A DNA stretch of 64,000 nucleotides from Kingdonia uniflora (lineage: Eukaryota; Streptophyta; Magnoliopsida; Ranunculales; Circaeasteraceae), in the NCBI GenBank assembly GCA_014058105.1, contig JACGCM010002335.1:1-64000 (forward strand), read 5' to 3'. Position numbers and translations under genes: made by a program. The first letter of the stretch is position 1. Every line of letters starts with the position of its first letter. Under the pieces are notes generated by a model, which worked only from the letters and a program-made list of their open reading frames with translations, did no database searches and was not told the DNA's origin. Shown here in pieces: positions 54,295 to 64,000 of the stretch.

Positions 54295-56745
54295 ATGGCT
54301 TCAACATGTTTCAGAGGGATCTGTGGTACTCATTCCTTTTCTCTCTTCCAATATGTTATCTTTAATAGTAAAAGAAATGGTATATTCTTCTGCACCATGA
54401 AAGCCCCACAAACCAAAATTAATAAACCCCAACACAACAATCCCCAAAAAAGAACTGATAAGAAAATTAATATGAAACAGTTATAGGCATAGTTACATGG
54501 TGCCCTTACCTTTATGGATCGCCACAATCACCAAGGCCTTTTTACCTATATAGGACTTCCTTGTGCTCTCCCAGTTATGAACTCGAAAGTCATTGAGCTC
54601 GCTGTGAAACTTGGGCTTGCACTAAACTCCAATTTATCATTGAACTCAAAGTTTGATAGGAAACAATATTTTTATCCAGATCTGCCAAATGGCTATCATA
54701 TATCATAATTTGGAATTCCAATCGTACAAGGGGGATTTATCGATGTTGATCTTTCCATGGAGTTTGGTGGAGGCCACAGGAAATTTAGGATAACGAGAGT
54801 TCATATGAAAGAAGATGCAAGAAAGTTGCCTCACTTGGGAAATGAGGCACAGGTAATAATTACTTTTTCTACCATGTCATTTTATCTCATTTTAAATATG
54901 TAGTTTCATCGAGAAAAATAATTTAGTTATCTTCGTTGACTTGGTGTATCTGCATTATCTTGAAAGATGATTTCTAAATATGAATTAGTGTACACGAATC
55001 GTGTATTGATAAAGATTTTCTCATTTCTCTCTCTTTATGGTCGTCAAAGAAGGAAAATTGTTTTCATTTTTGGGATTATTTATAAGATATTGTGACGAGA
55101 AGTGAAGGATTGAGACAGATGGCAGATAAAAAGAGGGCATTGGGGATTTTTTTTTTTTTAAAGATAACAGAGCTGAAAATTAAAGTTTGTTGAGCATTAT
55201 GTAAGAGTAAATTTATCATAGGGAGGATAACTATGTGTGGCTTTTAAACTAGTACATGTTAACGCTTTGCGGAGAATATTTGGCTTCACCTCTCGCTGTT
55301 GAAAAATAAGTGCTTTAGATACGAAGAGATATGAGCGAAAAGACATACTGGAAAGAAAATTTAGAAGGCAACCATCATTTATTATTTATGACTCTAGTGA
55401 GAAAATAAGTGAGAGGAGGAAAATTATACAGATAGACATGAAATTCAACAAGCATCAATTTGTATTTAATAATTTAGGATTGCTCTTATACTTTTATGAC
55501 GTTTTTGTCCAAGTTTTTCTTTTATTTTTTGTCTTTCACTTTTATAACTCTGTATTGTTTATTTGTTGCTTCTTTGTTAACAAATTGTTATTAGTTGTTT
55601 TGTTCAAGTTTATTTGAATAGGGTTGCGGTACCTTTGCTTGAGATTTTTTTTGAGCCGGATATGAGAATTGGCATTGAGGCTGCTGAGTATGCAGTTGAG
55701 ATACAAAGACTTGTGTGCTATTTTGGTGAGTAATGGCAATATGCAGGAAGGCGCACTTCGTTGTGGTGTCAATGTTTCAATCAGACCTGTTGGACAGCTA
55801 AAATTCGATACAAAGGCAAGTCGACTTAAATAATTAAGCTTTGTACAGTATATGTTATTTGTTAATTCACAACATGAAGTCATTAACATGTCTTTCTTAA
55901 TCTAATCATGATACACATAAACTTATATAGGTAAAATATTACTTTGTTTGTGAAATGGTTCGATACAGCTCCACACTATATAAGAAGACCTATAATAAAT
56001 TAAGATGTCTTATGAGCCATTATTTGGAGCTCCGCAAATTCTGCTCTAGATCGATCGTTCCATTATATGGATTTTTACCTTTGGGTCCAATCAATCCAAC
56101 ACACATGGATTGGTCGTACTAGGCACTTTCTATATGGATTTCTTCAAGCCTGGACCACATGTGCTATGTTGAAGTCATGTCTATAGTGGTGTCTGGGTTA
56201 AGATTATTTTTCATTGGTCCAACTTATATTCCATTTTTGCTTTGGGTCAATAAATGAATCTAATGGCTGCAGTGTACCTTCTTTTGTGTTGCTAGGTTGA
56301 AATAAAGAGCGTGAACTCATTTTCAGCAATAGATAAAGCTATTGACTCCAAGATCTCAAGACAAGCTCTTCTCGACAGTTAAAGCCAGGGAGATCAAATT
56401 GTACAAGAAACTAAATTGTGGGAAGAGGGCACTTAGGTATCAACTATTTCACTGTTCATTCAAGTTCATAAAATCCACTGATAAGTTTTTCTTTTATACC
56501 TATATAGCTACTAATTTGATAACCTTTTGTGCAATGTTTAGAGAAAGATCACAATGAGGAAAAAGGAGGGGATTGGCGACTATCGATATTTTCCAGAGCT
56601 AGACCTTCCTAAAGTGGTCATCACTGCAGATTATATTGATAGTATTCATTCTACGTTACCAGAGCTTTGAGAGATAAAGTGAAGAAAGTATGAGGAAATG
56701 GGCTTGAGCATGCAAGATGTTCTCTTTCTTGCCAAACATTGGTAA
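54295..56745 (+). pseudogene. GATB: Organellar glutamyl-tRNA(Gln) amidotransferase subunit B
   Basis: The ATG at 54295 opens MASTCFRGICGTHSFSLFQY, a Ser/Phe-rich leader typical of organelle targeting. Then at 54514 onward: [60 protein letters not shown]; at 55620: [20 protein letters not shown]; at 56296: VEIKSVNSFSAIDKAIDSKI; at 56550: [20 protein letters not shown] and YEEMGLSMQDVLFLA. This is the catalytic core of GatB, which with GatA and GatC converts Glu-tRNA(Gln) to Gln-tRNA(Gln) in plastids and mitochondria. Stops (about 54713, 55726, 56379), frame changes and loss of the C-terminal part make it a pseudogene. Intron positions appear kept. Confidence 0.87.
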
Positions 56746-57693
56746 ACCAGACAACACTTACAGAGTTAACACTATGTCTATTATGTCAGAAATGGAACAA
56801 GAAACTCCACAACAAATTACTGAAAGCCATGTACCATTGGAGAAAAGTAAAAAGGCAGCCAAGAAAGTAGTAAAGGGAAAAAGGCAAGAAGAAACAAAGA
56901 GTACATGAGATTAATCAAGAAGAGGTAATCTATATACATTACTTATTGTCAAGAATGGTTTATATTATGAAAGTTAATTCTAATAAGGGATCTTTAAAAT
57001 TCGAGCAGGCAATCACTCATCAAACTCCAACAAAACAAATTATATCTTTAACAATGAATACAAAAGAAAGCGAGGACACAACAGGCATTACAGGTATTCA
57101 AGAAATTGCTACCAATACTCCAATGCAAGTTCCTGAACTTAAGAAGAATTGAACAAAAAAAGCAAGAAAAGTTAGAGGACCAAAAAAAACTTCAAAGAGT
57201 AATAAGAAAACAAAGATCTCTCAACTAGAAGATAGTGAGGTAAACTCAACTTACAAAACCATTTTGTTTTATAATGGATCTCTCTTATTAAAATCGGTTC
57301 ATTTATTTATTTACAGGGGGAAGAAATTAATAGTGCTCCTCTAAAGTCAATCACAAATTTACCTCATGATTGCGAACAATAAATAGTAATATATAGTTAC
57401 AAATATTTTTCCTAAATTATTCTTATCTTTGTGCTAAATATGTATAAATCCATGAAAATGGAGATGAACAATTCCAACAAATAAGTGATACTGAAGACGA
57501 TGGACTTTTGACATTTAGAAGATCAATTAGAAAGAAATTATTCCAAAAAGTACCTGATGTGGATACAATTGACAAAAACCAAAATGAAGAAACCAATGAA
57601 AATGAGCTAGACCAGGAAGAAAAAAATGAGGACCAAGCAGAAGATGCAAAAGAAATTGAAGAAGAAGCTAAAATAGAAGAAGAGATAAAATAA
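56717..57693 (+). other. Charged low-complexity reading frames, unidentified
   Basis: Three successive open stretches on the plus strand (56717-56908, 56946-57152, 57508-57693) are rich in Lys, Glu, Gln and Thr, for example KKAAKKVVKGKRQEE and EEKNEDQAEDAKEIEEE. The spacers carry intron-like borders (a gtaatc after 56923, ttacag before 57317). Together they could be exons of a disordered nuclear-type protein, but no domain is visible. The first stretch overlaps the end of the GatB match in another frame. Composition alone could explain the openness. Confidence 0.3.
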
Positions 57694-58230
57694 ACATAAA
57701 ATAAAAAACATGATCCAAAAGATCTATATAAGGGGAACGATTTCGACAGTGAGAAAACCTACAGTGACTATGAGGCACAACATTAATTTTTTTAGCAGGT
57801 CTTTAGAGAATCAATTGAAACTAAGACATTTATAGTCAACTTTGATAGTATTATGTTATTATATTTTAGCAAACTATAATTATTCAATTCATTAAATTTT
57901 AGCATGTTATATAAGTATTATCCATTAATCTTTACTTGATATTAAGAAATTTGTCCGACTTTATCCAATCTTGCTTGTTGCTACTATTATCCATATGTAC
58001 TTATTTGCTACTCATTTGCTAATGTATACTACTCTCTCATATTGTACACTGCATTTATTTACTACTTCCTGAAAGATATGTGCTACTCTTTATTATTATG
58101 TATTTTATGCCTATCGTGTTTATGATTAAGTTATTTAGAACATTGAGGCCGGAGTTTGAAAATAGTAATGTCATATCCTCATAGGCGAATAAATGAGTTA
58201 TTCTTATGTGTATGACTTGAAAACTTAATA
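57694..58230. other. No feature seen
   Basis: AT-rich, with no supported frame. Confidence 0.4.
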
Positions 58231-58728
58231 TTGGATGTCCATATATACAATATGAGATATAATGTTATGGGGAGTGTGCCTCCAGAACATCTCAAAGAAA
58301 TTAGGTTGGTGTCAACAGAAATCCGTATAACAAGGTATAATGTTACTCACATTACAGGTGCTCACATCAGCCTTCTAGATGGTTATAGGGTTGTACTAAG
58401 GGATTACAAAAGTGAAATGGCAGGTGGGCGTTATAGTAAAGGTGGTCATACTTCAGCAAGACATCAAGAGATGCAGAGTTTACATAAAGGACTAAATTTG
58501 GCAATTGAGAAGGATTGTAACAAGATCAACATTGCAACTAACACTGTTCCTATAAATTATTTTGTTAATTGTGAGATTTTTCATGTTTTTAAGGAGACTA
58601 ACCAAAGAGTTATTTTTTTAGCCTCCCATGCTACTAGTATTGGGCATTTTGATTTACTGCCTAGCAATGTGCCTCCACACCTGCGTGTCTTGCATGAGGA
58701 TGATGCTAAGGATAAAAAAATGCTCTAG
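58231..58728 (+). CDS. RNase H-like reading frame, possibly a relic
   Basis: An open frame of 165 codons. The middle part reads ISLLDGYRVVLRDYKSE, HTSARHQEMQSLHKGLNLAI and NKINIATNTV. This resembles the plant RNase H-like (RVT_3-type) fold with its beta hairpin, the helix usually reading AE.xAL..GL..A, and the strand usually reading I.IETDS. Of the usual acidic active-site residues, the helix Glu may be the E of HQEM, but the last Asp is Asn (ATNT), so catalysis is doubtful. No neighbouring RT was found. It could be a domain stranded from a non-LTR element or a captured gene. The start is the first ATG in frame; upstream evidence is lacking. Confidence 0.4.
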   Translation: MDVHIYNMRYNVMGSVPPEHLKEIRLVSTEIRITRYNVTHITGAHISLLDGYRVVLRDYKSEMAGGRYSKGGHTSARHQEMQSLHKGLNLAIEKDCNKINIATNTVPINYFVNCEIFHVFKETNQRVIFLASHATSIGHFDLLPSNVPPHLRVLHEDDAKDKKML

Positions 58729-59191
58729 ATTGTAATTTTTCCTATTTTTAATTCATTTCGGTTGGGGTTAAACAAGAATCTACTCTGGATTGTAGTTTTG
58801 GCCACATGTTAACTGCTTGCCTATATGGCTCTTTATATTGCCAATTTGAGATCAATTATATTTTGCTTCTACTGTTCCATCATCTATGTTTTAAATAAGT
58901 GTAATGTACAATTTCATTATTGGGAATATGATGCATAGCTAGATTTAAGCAAGTTGAGCAACATCAACCCAACTAAATGACCTTTCACTTACAATCTTGA
59001 TGAAACCGTTCTTTCAGTCTAGTGAGATTTGTTCACAATTTGGAGTTTATAATCAATTTACTGTAGCTCTTCTACAGCTTTACACATTTGATGTAATTAG
59101 TACCTATATGGTTATCTTACTATTCATGTATATAAACATACTTACATACAAAAAACCAAATCTTCACATCTACTAAAGCGTCTCTTACACA
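58729..59191. other. No feature seen
   Basis: AT-rich, with no supported frame. Confidence 0.4.
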
Positions 59192-59274
59192 CAAGAGTCA
59201 TACCTCAAGTTAATGCCTCTTCACCAAGAGTCACACCTCAAGTTAGTGCCTCTTCACCAAGAGTCACACCTTAA
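59192..59274. repeat. 33-bp tandem repeat, 2.5 copies
   Basis: Units start at 59192, 59225 and 59258 (caagagtcacacctcaagtt...). A second short tandem (15-bp aggcctcaaggccca, two units plus) lies at about 59350-59383. Both fall in or next to the supposed 3' LTR of the copia element. Confidence 0.85.
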
Positions 59275-59279
59275 GGTGC

Positions 59280-59650
59280 GTCTACTGGAGACACCCCAAA
59301 TCTAAAAAAAGACTAAGTGTTTAAAGGAATCCCCATGATCCCATGGCCCAAGGCCTCAAGGCCCAAGGCCTCAAGGCCCAATCATAGACTTATAATAATA
59401 AGCGGGTTTTCTAGGTCGAGCAAGCCCATGGGTATCCCATGCACCCAAGCTAGCTTGCACACATGGGCCGCACATGTCGCACATGCGCATGTGACCCACC
59501 AACTCTCACACTCATTACAACAAGGTAAGTGTTTGATTTACTTATATAGGAGAGTTGTGATTCCCTCATATTCAATGTGGGACTAAAACCACTTAGTTTC
59601 ACCATTCAAACTTAAAGGAAAAACAAATTATATTATATTCGGCTCTCACA
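59280..59650 (-). repeat. Probable 3' LTR of the copia element, outer edge uncertain
   Basis: On the minus strand TGTGAGAGCCGA starts at 59650. It is followed by AGTCCCACATTGAATATGAG and a TATA-like CCTATATAAG (59541-59550), an arrangement typical of plant LTRs. The 5' LTR lies beyond the window, so the pair cannot be compared and the left edge is a guess. Confidence 0.45.
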
Positions 59651-59973
59651 GTTGTGTTCAATTCGTCCTTGAACAAATCCCGGATTCATAAGCACTATTA
59701 GAGAATTTTGCCCTATAAAATTCTCATGGAAGCGGCCCCACCTCACGCTCACATAGGTGATTGCCTATTAAGAGTACCCTGTCGTGCCCCACTTATAAAT
59801 ACAACTCATAGGAATCATTAAAAGTTCAGAAAACTTACCCTTAAAAACCCGACAGGTTGCACTGTTTACATCATGGAATGGGCAGGAGTTAAAATCTCCA
59901 CAGTGCTCATGTTGAGTAACTCACAACTAGTTGTCCCATTGAACCTAGATCATGGGATCTCCAATCAACTAGG

Positions 59974-61392
59974 TTAGGTTTCCGCTGAGGTTAACTCGTA
60001 TTTAAAGGCTTTAAGCCAATTCCCCTCGATGTGGAAAAAAACTTGCATTTTTGCCAACCCTTTTGTAAATGGATCTGCTAGGTTGTCACTGGACTTCACA
60101 AAGTCAATGGATATAACTCCACTTGCAAGTAATTTTTTTACAGTATTATGTCTACGACGTATATGTCGTGACTTACCGTTATAGACATTATTATTTACCC
60201 TTGCAATCGCTGCTTGATTATCGCAATGGATACATAAGGCAGGTACTGGCTTTGGCCACATAGGAATATCCTATAAAAACTGTCGAGGCCACTCAGCTTC
60301 ATCTCCTGGTAAATCTAGAGCAACAAACTCTGATTCCATAGTTGATCGAGCTATGCATGTTTGTTTTGAGGATTTCCATGAGACAGCTCCACCACCAAGT
60401 ATAAACACGTATCCACTTGTGGAGTATGACTCGTTAGAATCTGATATCCAGTTTGCATCACTGTATCCCTCAAGGACAGCTGGATATCTTGTGTAGTGCA
60501 ACACATAGTCTATTGTATGCTTTAAATACTGTAAAACCCTGATTAACGCTTCCCAATGGCTCGGTCCAGGGTTTATAGTATACCGACTCAGTTTGCTAAC
60601 TCCATAAGCAATATCTGGTCTAGTACAGTTCATAATATACATTAGACTGCCTATGATGCGTGCATACTCTATTTGAGAAATAGGCTCACCTTTGTGTTTA
60701 ATCAATTGACGCATATTATCGTATGGTGTCTGAACACCACGGCAGTCAAATTTATTAAACTTCTTAAGTACATTCTCTATATAATGTGATTGAGATAACA
60801 CAAGTCCCAGTGGTGCTCTGTTAATCTTTATGCCAAGAATAACATCTGCAACACCTAAGTCCTTCATATCAAAATTTTTGGACAACATATTCTTTGTTGA
60901 CATAATGGCATTGATGTTAGTCCCCATGATGAGCATATCGCCTACGTAAAGACACACAATGACATGCTCACCATTAATTCTTTTAATATAAACACATCTA
61001 TCACATTCACTAATTTTGAAGCCATCCTTAATCATGACTCCATCAATTTTGTCATACCATTGTAAAGGTGTCTGCATCAATCCATAAAGAGATTTAACCA
61101 ACCGACACACTTTATTTTCTTGGCCTCAGACAATGAGCCCCTCAGGTGGGTTCATATATATTTCTTCATTTAATTCACTATTCAAGAAAGTTGTTTTAAC
61201 ATCCATTTGATGCATTTCAAGCTTATGCACTGCTGCAATAGCTATCAATATACGAATGGAAGTTATTCCTGTCACTGGAGAATATGTATCAAAATAGTCT
61301 AAACCTTCTTTTTGCCTATATCCTTTGGCAACAAGTCTGGCTTTGTACTTTTCAATTGAACCATCAGGTCTCAATTTTCGTTTGAAAATCTA
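59974..61392 (-). pseudogene. Ty1/copia reverse transcriptase and RNase H
   Basis: The minus strand reads [39 protein letters not shown], the catalytic box LYVGDML (60934-60948; family YVDDM, so the first Asp is Gly), [20 protein letters not shown], then RNase H with [31 protein letters not shown] and CIHCDNQAAIA. In-frame stops replace single codons at 60271-60273, 61126-61128 and 61390-61392 (the last TAG for the Trp of GCKWIFK). RT would copy the RNA and RNase H would remove it. Both are disabled. The gene order gag-protease-integrase-RT-RNase H marks it as Ty1/copia. Confidence 0.92.
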
Positions 61393-61833
61393 CTTGCAAC
61401 CTATAGGTTTGTTGCCAGGTGGAAGATCTACCAATTCCCAAGTATGGTTGTGCATTATAGAGTCTATCTCACTCTGTACAGCCTCTTGCCAACAAAAATG
61501 CTACAAAATCTTTGCCAAAAGACTTAGCAACTTTAAGTCGTTTCCCACGTCTTGGTTCTGTATTAAAATTAGAATTTGTAGGAGTTATACGTTGATCACT
61601 ACTAGAAGCAACATCAGTTGTTCTTTTAAGATAATTCACAGTATCACTCTTTTTATATGGAAATATATTTTCAAAAAATATAGCATCACGTGATTCAATG
61701 ATGGTATTCTCATGTACATCATTTATTTCAGATTTGTATACGAGAAATCTATATGCACTACTGTTATTGGCATTGCCAATAAAATACAGTCAATAGTTTT
61801 AGGTCCTAACTTAGACCTTTTTGGCAATGGTAT

Positions 61834-63492
61834 TTATACATTTGCAAGACACCCCCACACTTTAAAGAACTTATAGGAAGGCTCTCTGCCTTTCCAGAGT
61901 TCATAAGGAGTCTTTTCAACCTTCTTTTGAGGTAACTTATTGAGAATGTAATTCACAGAAAGTAACGCCTCCCCCCACAGGTTTTGCGGCAAACCAAAAC
62001 TAATAAGCATAGCACTAAGCATATTCTTTAAAGTTCTATTTTTTCTCTCAGCAACTTCATTTTGCTGAGGAGTGTAAAGTGCAGTAGTTTGGTGTATAAT
62101 ACCAAACTTAGCACACAGTTCTCCAAATGTAATAGAGTCGTATTCCCCACCTCTATCAGTTCGAAGAACTTTTATCTTTTTGTTGAGTTGAGTCTCAACC
62201 TCATTTTTGAACATAATAAACACTTCCAGTGCTTCATCTTTGCTTCTGAGCAAGTAGACATGACTATATCTTGTACAGTCATCTATGAAAGTAATAAAGT
62301 ACTTCTTTCCGCCTCGTGTTTGAATAAACTTCAAATCGCAGAGATCACTGTGAATCAAATCTAGCGGTTCAGTTTTGCGTTGTTCAATAGAATGGAATGG
62401 TTGTTTAGCAAATTTTGCTTCAACACACACTTCACATTTTTGTTTACAATCAAGATTGAATTTAGGCAGCAATCCTAAATGGACTAATTTACGCAGTAAA
62501 CCATAATTTACATGTCCTAATCGTTGATGCCAAACATTAAATGACTCAAGCAAGTAAATAAAATTCTCATTCTTATTGATAATTGAAACTGGTTTACACA
62601 AGACTGCTAGTTTGAACAGTCCATCACACTCATAACCTTTTCCTATGAATACACCATTCTTAGTCATGATACATCTGTTTGACTCAAACACTAACTTGAA
62701 TCCATTCTTGATCAGCAATGCTCCAGAAACAAGGTTTTTGCGGATATCAGGCACATGCAGCACTTCATTCAAAGTAACTTCTTTATCAGATGTGAATTTC
62801 AGAACTACTTTCCCTTTTCCTTCGACCCTTGACGTCAAAACGTTGCCCATGAACACTTTCTCTTCATGTTCAGTCTTATTGTAGGTAGTAAATAAACTCC
62901 TGTCATAGCATATATGACGTATGGCCCCTGTGTCCACAAACCATCCTCTGGAATCGCTTGCCAGGTTGATTTCGGAGATCACTGTACACAGGTTCTCTAT
63001 CTCAGCAATGTTTGCTTGAGTGCCTTTGCCACTTTCTGGTCCGCTTTTACGCTTGCGACATTCTATTGACTTGTGCTCTAGTTTGCCACAAACATAGCAA
63101 CTCCATGTGAACTTCTTAAAGTCCTTGCCCTTAGGGCCCAGGAAATTCTTCCCATTTTTCCCTTTCTTCCCATTTTTCTTATGGGGTTTAGGGTTTCCCT
63201 CGACCATGTTAGCCTTGGCATCGTAAGAATGAACAACATCCTTCTTTTCGTTGGATTTGTTATCTTCTTCGATCCTTAGCCTCACGATCAGTTCCTCCAA
63301 CTTTATTTCTTTCCTCTTATGCTTCAGATAACTTTTGAAGTCCTTCCAGGATGAAGCCAACTTCTCAATTATTGTAGCAACCTGAAAAGATTTACTTAAC
63401 CTCATACCTTCTGCATGAATATCATGCAGGATAATCTGCAGTTCCTGTACTTGACTGATTACAGTCTTGGAATCCACCATTTTATAATCCAA
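61834..63492 (-). pseudogene. Ty1/copia gag C-terminus, protease and integrase
   Basis: A 552-codon open frame on the minus strand. Gag end with zinc knuckle [14 protein letters not shown] (CX2CX4HX4C); protease [15 protein letters not shown] (active DTG); integrase zinc finger [12 protein letters not shown] and CEVC; core [23 protein letters not shown] and [14 protein letters not shown] (D, D, E; the usual G before VAERKN is E); end [11 protein letters not shown] followed by a stop. This piece is long and clean, so inactivation is recent compared with the gypsy elements. Between 61834 and 61392 the link to RT is broken by frame changes. Confidence 0.93.
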
Positions 63493-63503
63493 GAATCTGC
63501 CAA

Positions 63504-63872
63504 CTATAAATTTTTTAGTCCGGCATCTTCCGTCTTATACTTATGGTCTAAGGATTCCCACGGTTCCTTTGCAGAATCCGTTGAACTGTACACATTATAC
63601 AATGTGTTGTCCAACCCATTCAGAATATAATTCGGACACAGAAAGTCGGAATGAATCCACGCCTCCACTGCTGCTGCAGTTGTTAGGTCAGATTCTTCCT
63701 CCTTCAACTCTGGTTTTCCCTCCTTGAGGAATTTTGCTAAGTTCAGAGTTGTAAGAAAGAATAGCATCTTCTGCTGCCAACGCTTGAATTCAGTGCCATT
63801 GAACTTCTCAGGCTTCACCTTCAAAATGTGTGGGTTGCCCTTTTCACCCTCCTTCTCAGTGAGATTCACCAT
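63504..63872 (-). pseudogene. Ty1/copia gag N-terminus
   Basis: The minus strand opens MVNLTEKEGEKGNPHILKV, with KFNGTEFKRWQQKMLFFLTT and YILNGLDNTLYNVYSSTDSA, the N-terminal half of copia Gag, which forms the particle shell. It is separated from the rest of gag (61834-63492) only by a frameshift at a run of A on the minus strand (63511-63516). The ATG at 63872 fits the copia start, as the sequence upstream is AT-rich leader. Confidence 0.88.
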
Positions 63873-63949
63873 TGCTGCAGTTTTTGATCACACAAAAAAA
63901 TTAGTCTGTTTTAAGCTTGTACTATTATCTACATGAAAAACCAACACCT

Positions 63950-63995
63950 CTTAAGGAGATGATCGAGTCTAGTGTATACACACTATCTCCTTAAG
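63950..63995. repeat. 11-bp inverted repeat in the copia leader
   Basis: CTTAAGGAGAT at 63950-63960 and ATCTCCTTAAG at 63985-63995 can form a perfect 11-bp stem around a 24-nt loop that itself contains the palindrome gtgtatacac. It lies 78 bp upstream of the gag start in element orientation. Confidence 0.8.
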
Positions 63996-64000
63996 ACAGA

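Noticed and set aside
59317..59586. 89-codon plus-strand frame
   Set aside because: It lies in the supposed copia LTR, antisense to the TATA box, and is made open by a short tandem repeat (RPKASRPKASRP-type text).

Overview
This is a stretch of plant nuclear DNA, most likely from a eudicot. Nearly everything in it is a transposable element, often nested in another, or a decayed gene fragment. The plant assignment rests on spliced fragments of plant gene families (purple acid phosphatase, PPR protein, kinesin-7, plastid/mitochondrial-type GatB), on Tat-type Ty3/gypsy and Ty1/copia elements, and on a CACTA transposon, a miniature LTR element and LTRs with initiator-Met-tRNA primer sites. I found no intact host gene. 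The species cannot be named from this sequence.

1-24.5 kb: LTR elements. An old Ty3/gypsy element on the minus strand (gag at 18.9-20.5 kb, protease, RT, RNase H, integrase down to about 2.5 kb) is split inside its protease by a second, complete element at 5961-18588. The inner element has paired LTRs, a primer-binding site, a polypurine tract, a near-perfect 5-bp target duplication, gag, protease, RT, a double RNase H, integrase, a tandem-repeat array and genes on the opposite strand. That layout fits the Tat lineage. At 20538 the old element stops at a (TA)n tract and joins a truncated LTR of a third element (20538-24512), which has no recognisable genes.

24.5-28.6 kb: an inverted pair of LTR-plus-primer-site copies that could fold into a long hairpin, a candidate MITE, one of two 829/830-bp LTR-like repeats (the other is at 49301), a short repeat shared with 53.3 kb, and a fragment of a GMC oxidoreductase gene.

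28.6-48.5 kb: CACTA transposons carrying host gene pieces. A CACTA-like end lies at 28605, with a 72-nt tRNA-like fold just inside it. Next come minus-strand exons of a purple acid phosphatase and of ribosomal protein S18. The phosphatase locus is split by a well-bounded CACTA element (33493-47432, target duplication TAA). That element carries a PPR fragment, an aminotransferase fragment, a SEN1/UPF1-like helicase fragment and a spastin-like AAA ATPase fragment. One intron of the ATPase fragment holds a 4.4-kb solo LTR flanked by GATAT.

48.5-64 kb: the second 830-bp repeat, a kinesin-7 (NACK-like) pseudogene with a complete 351-bp TRIM (target duplication GACAT) in an intron, a GatB pseudogene with a likely organelle-targeting leader, some charged low-complexity reading frames, an orphan RNase H-like reading frame, and a nearly full-length but dead Ty1/copia element whose 5' end runs off the right edge.

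The strongest unusual signals are the multi-gene cargo of the CACTA element, the opposite-strand genes and duplicated small reading frame inside the Tat element, and the inverted LTR pair. I saw no self-contained new biochemical system, and all domain calls come from reading translated sequence by eye.
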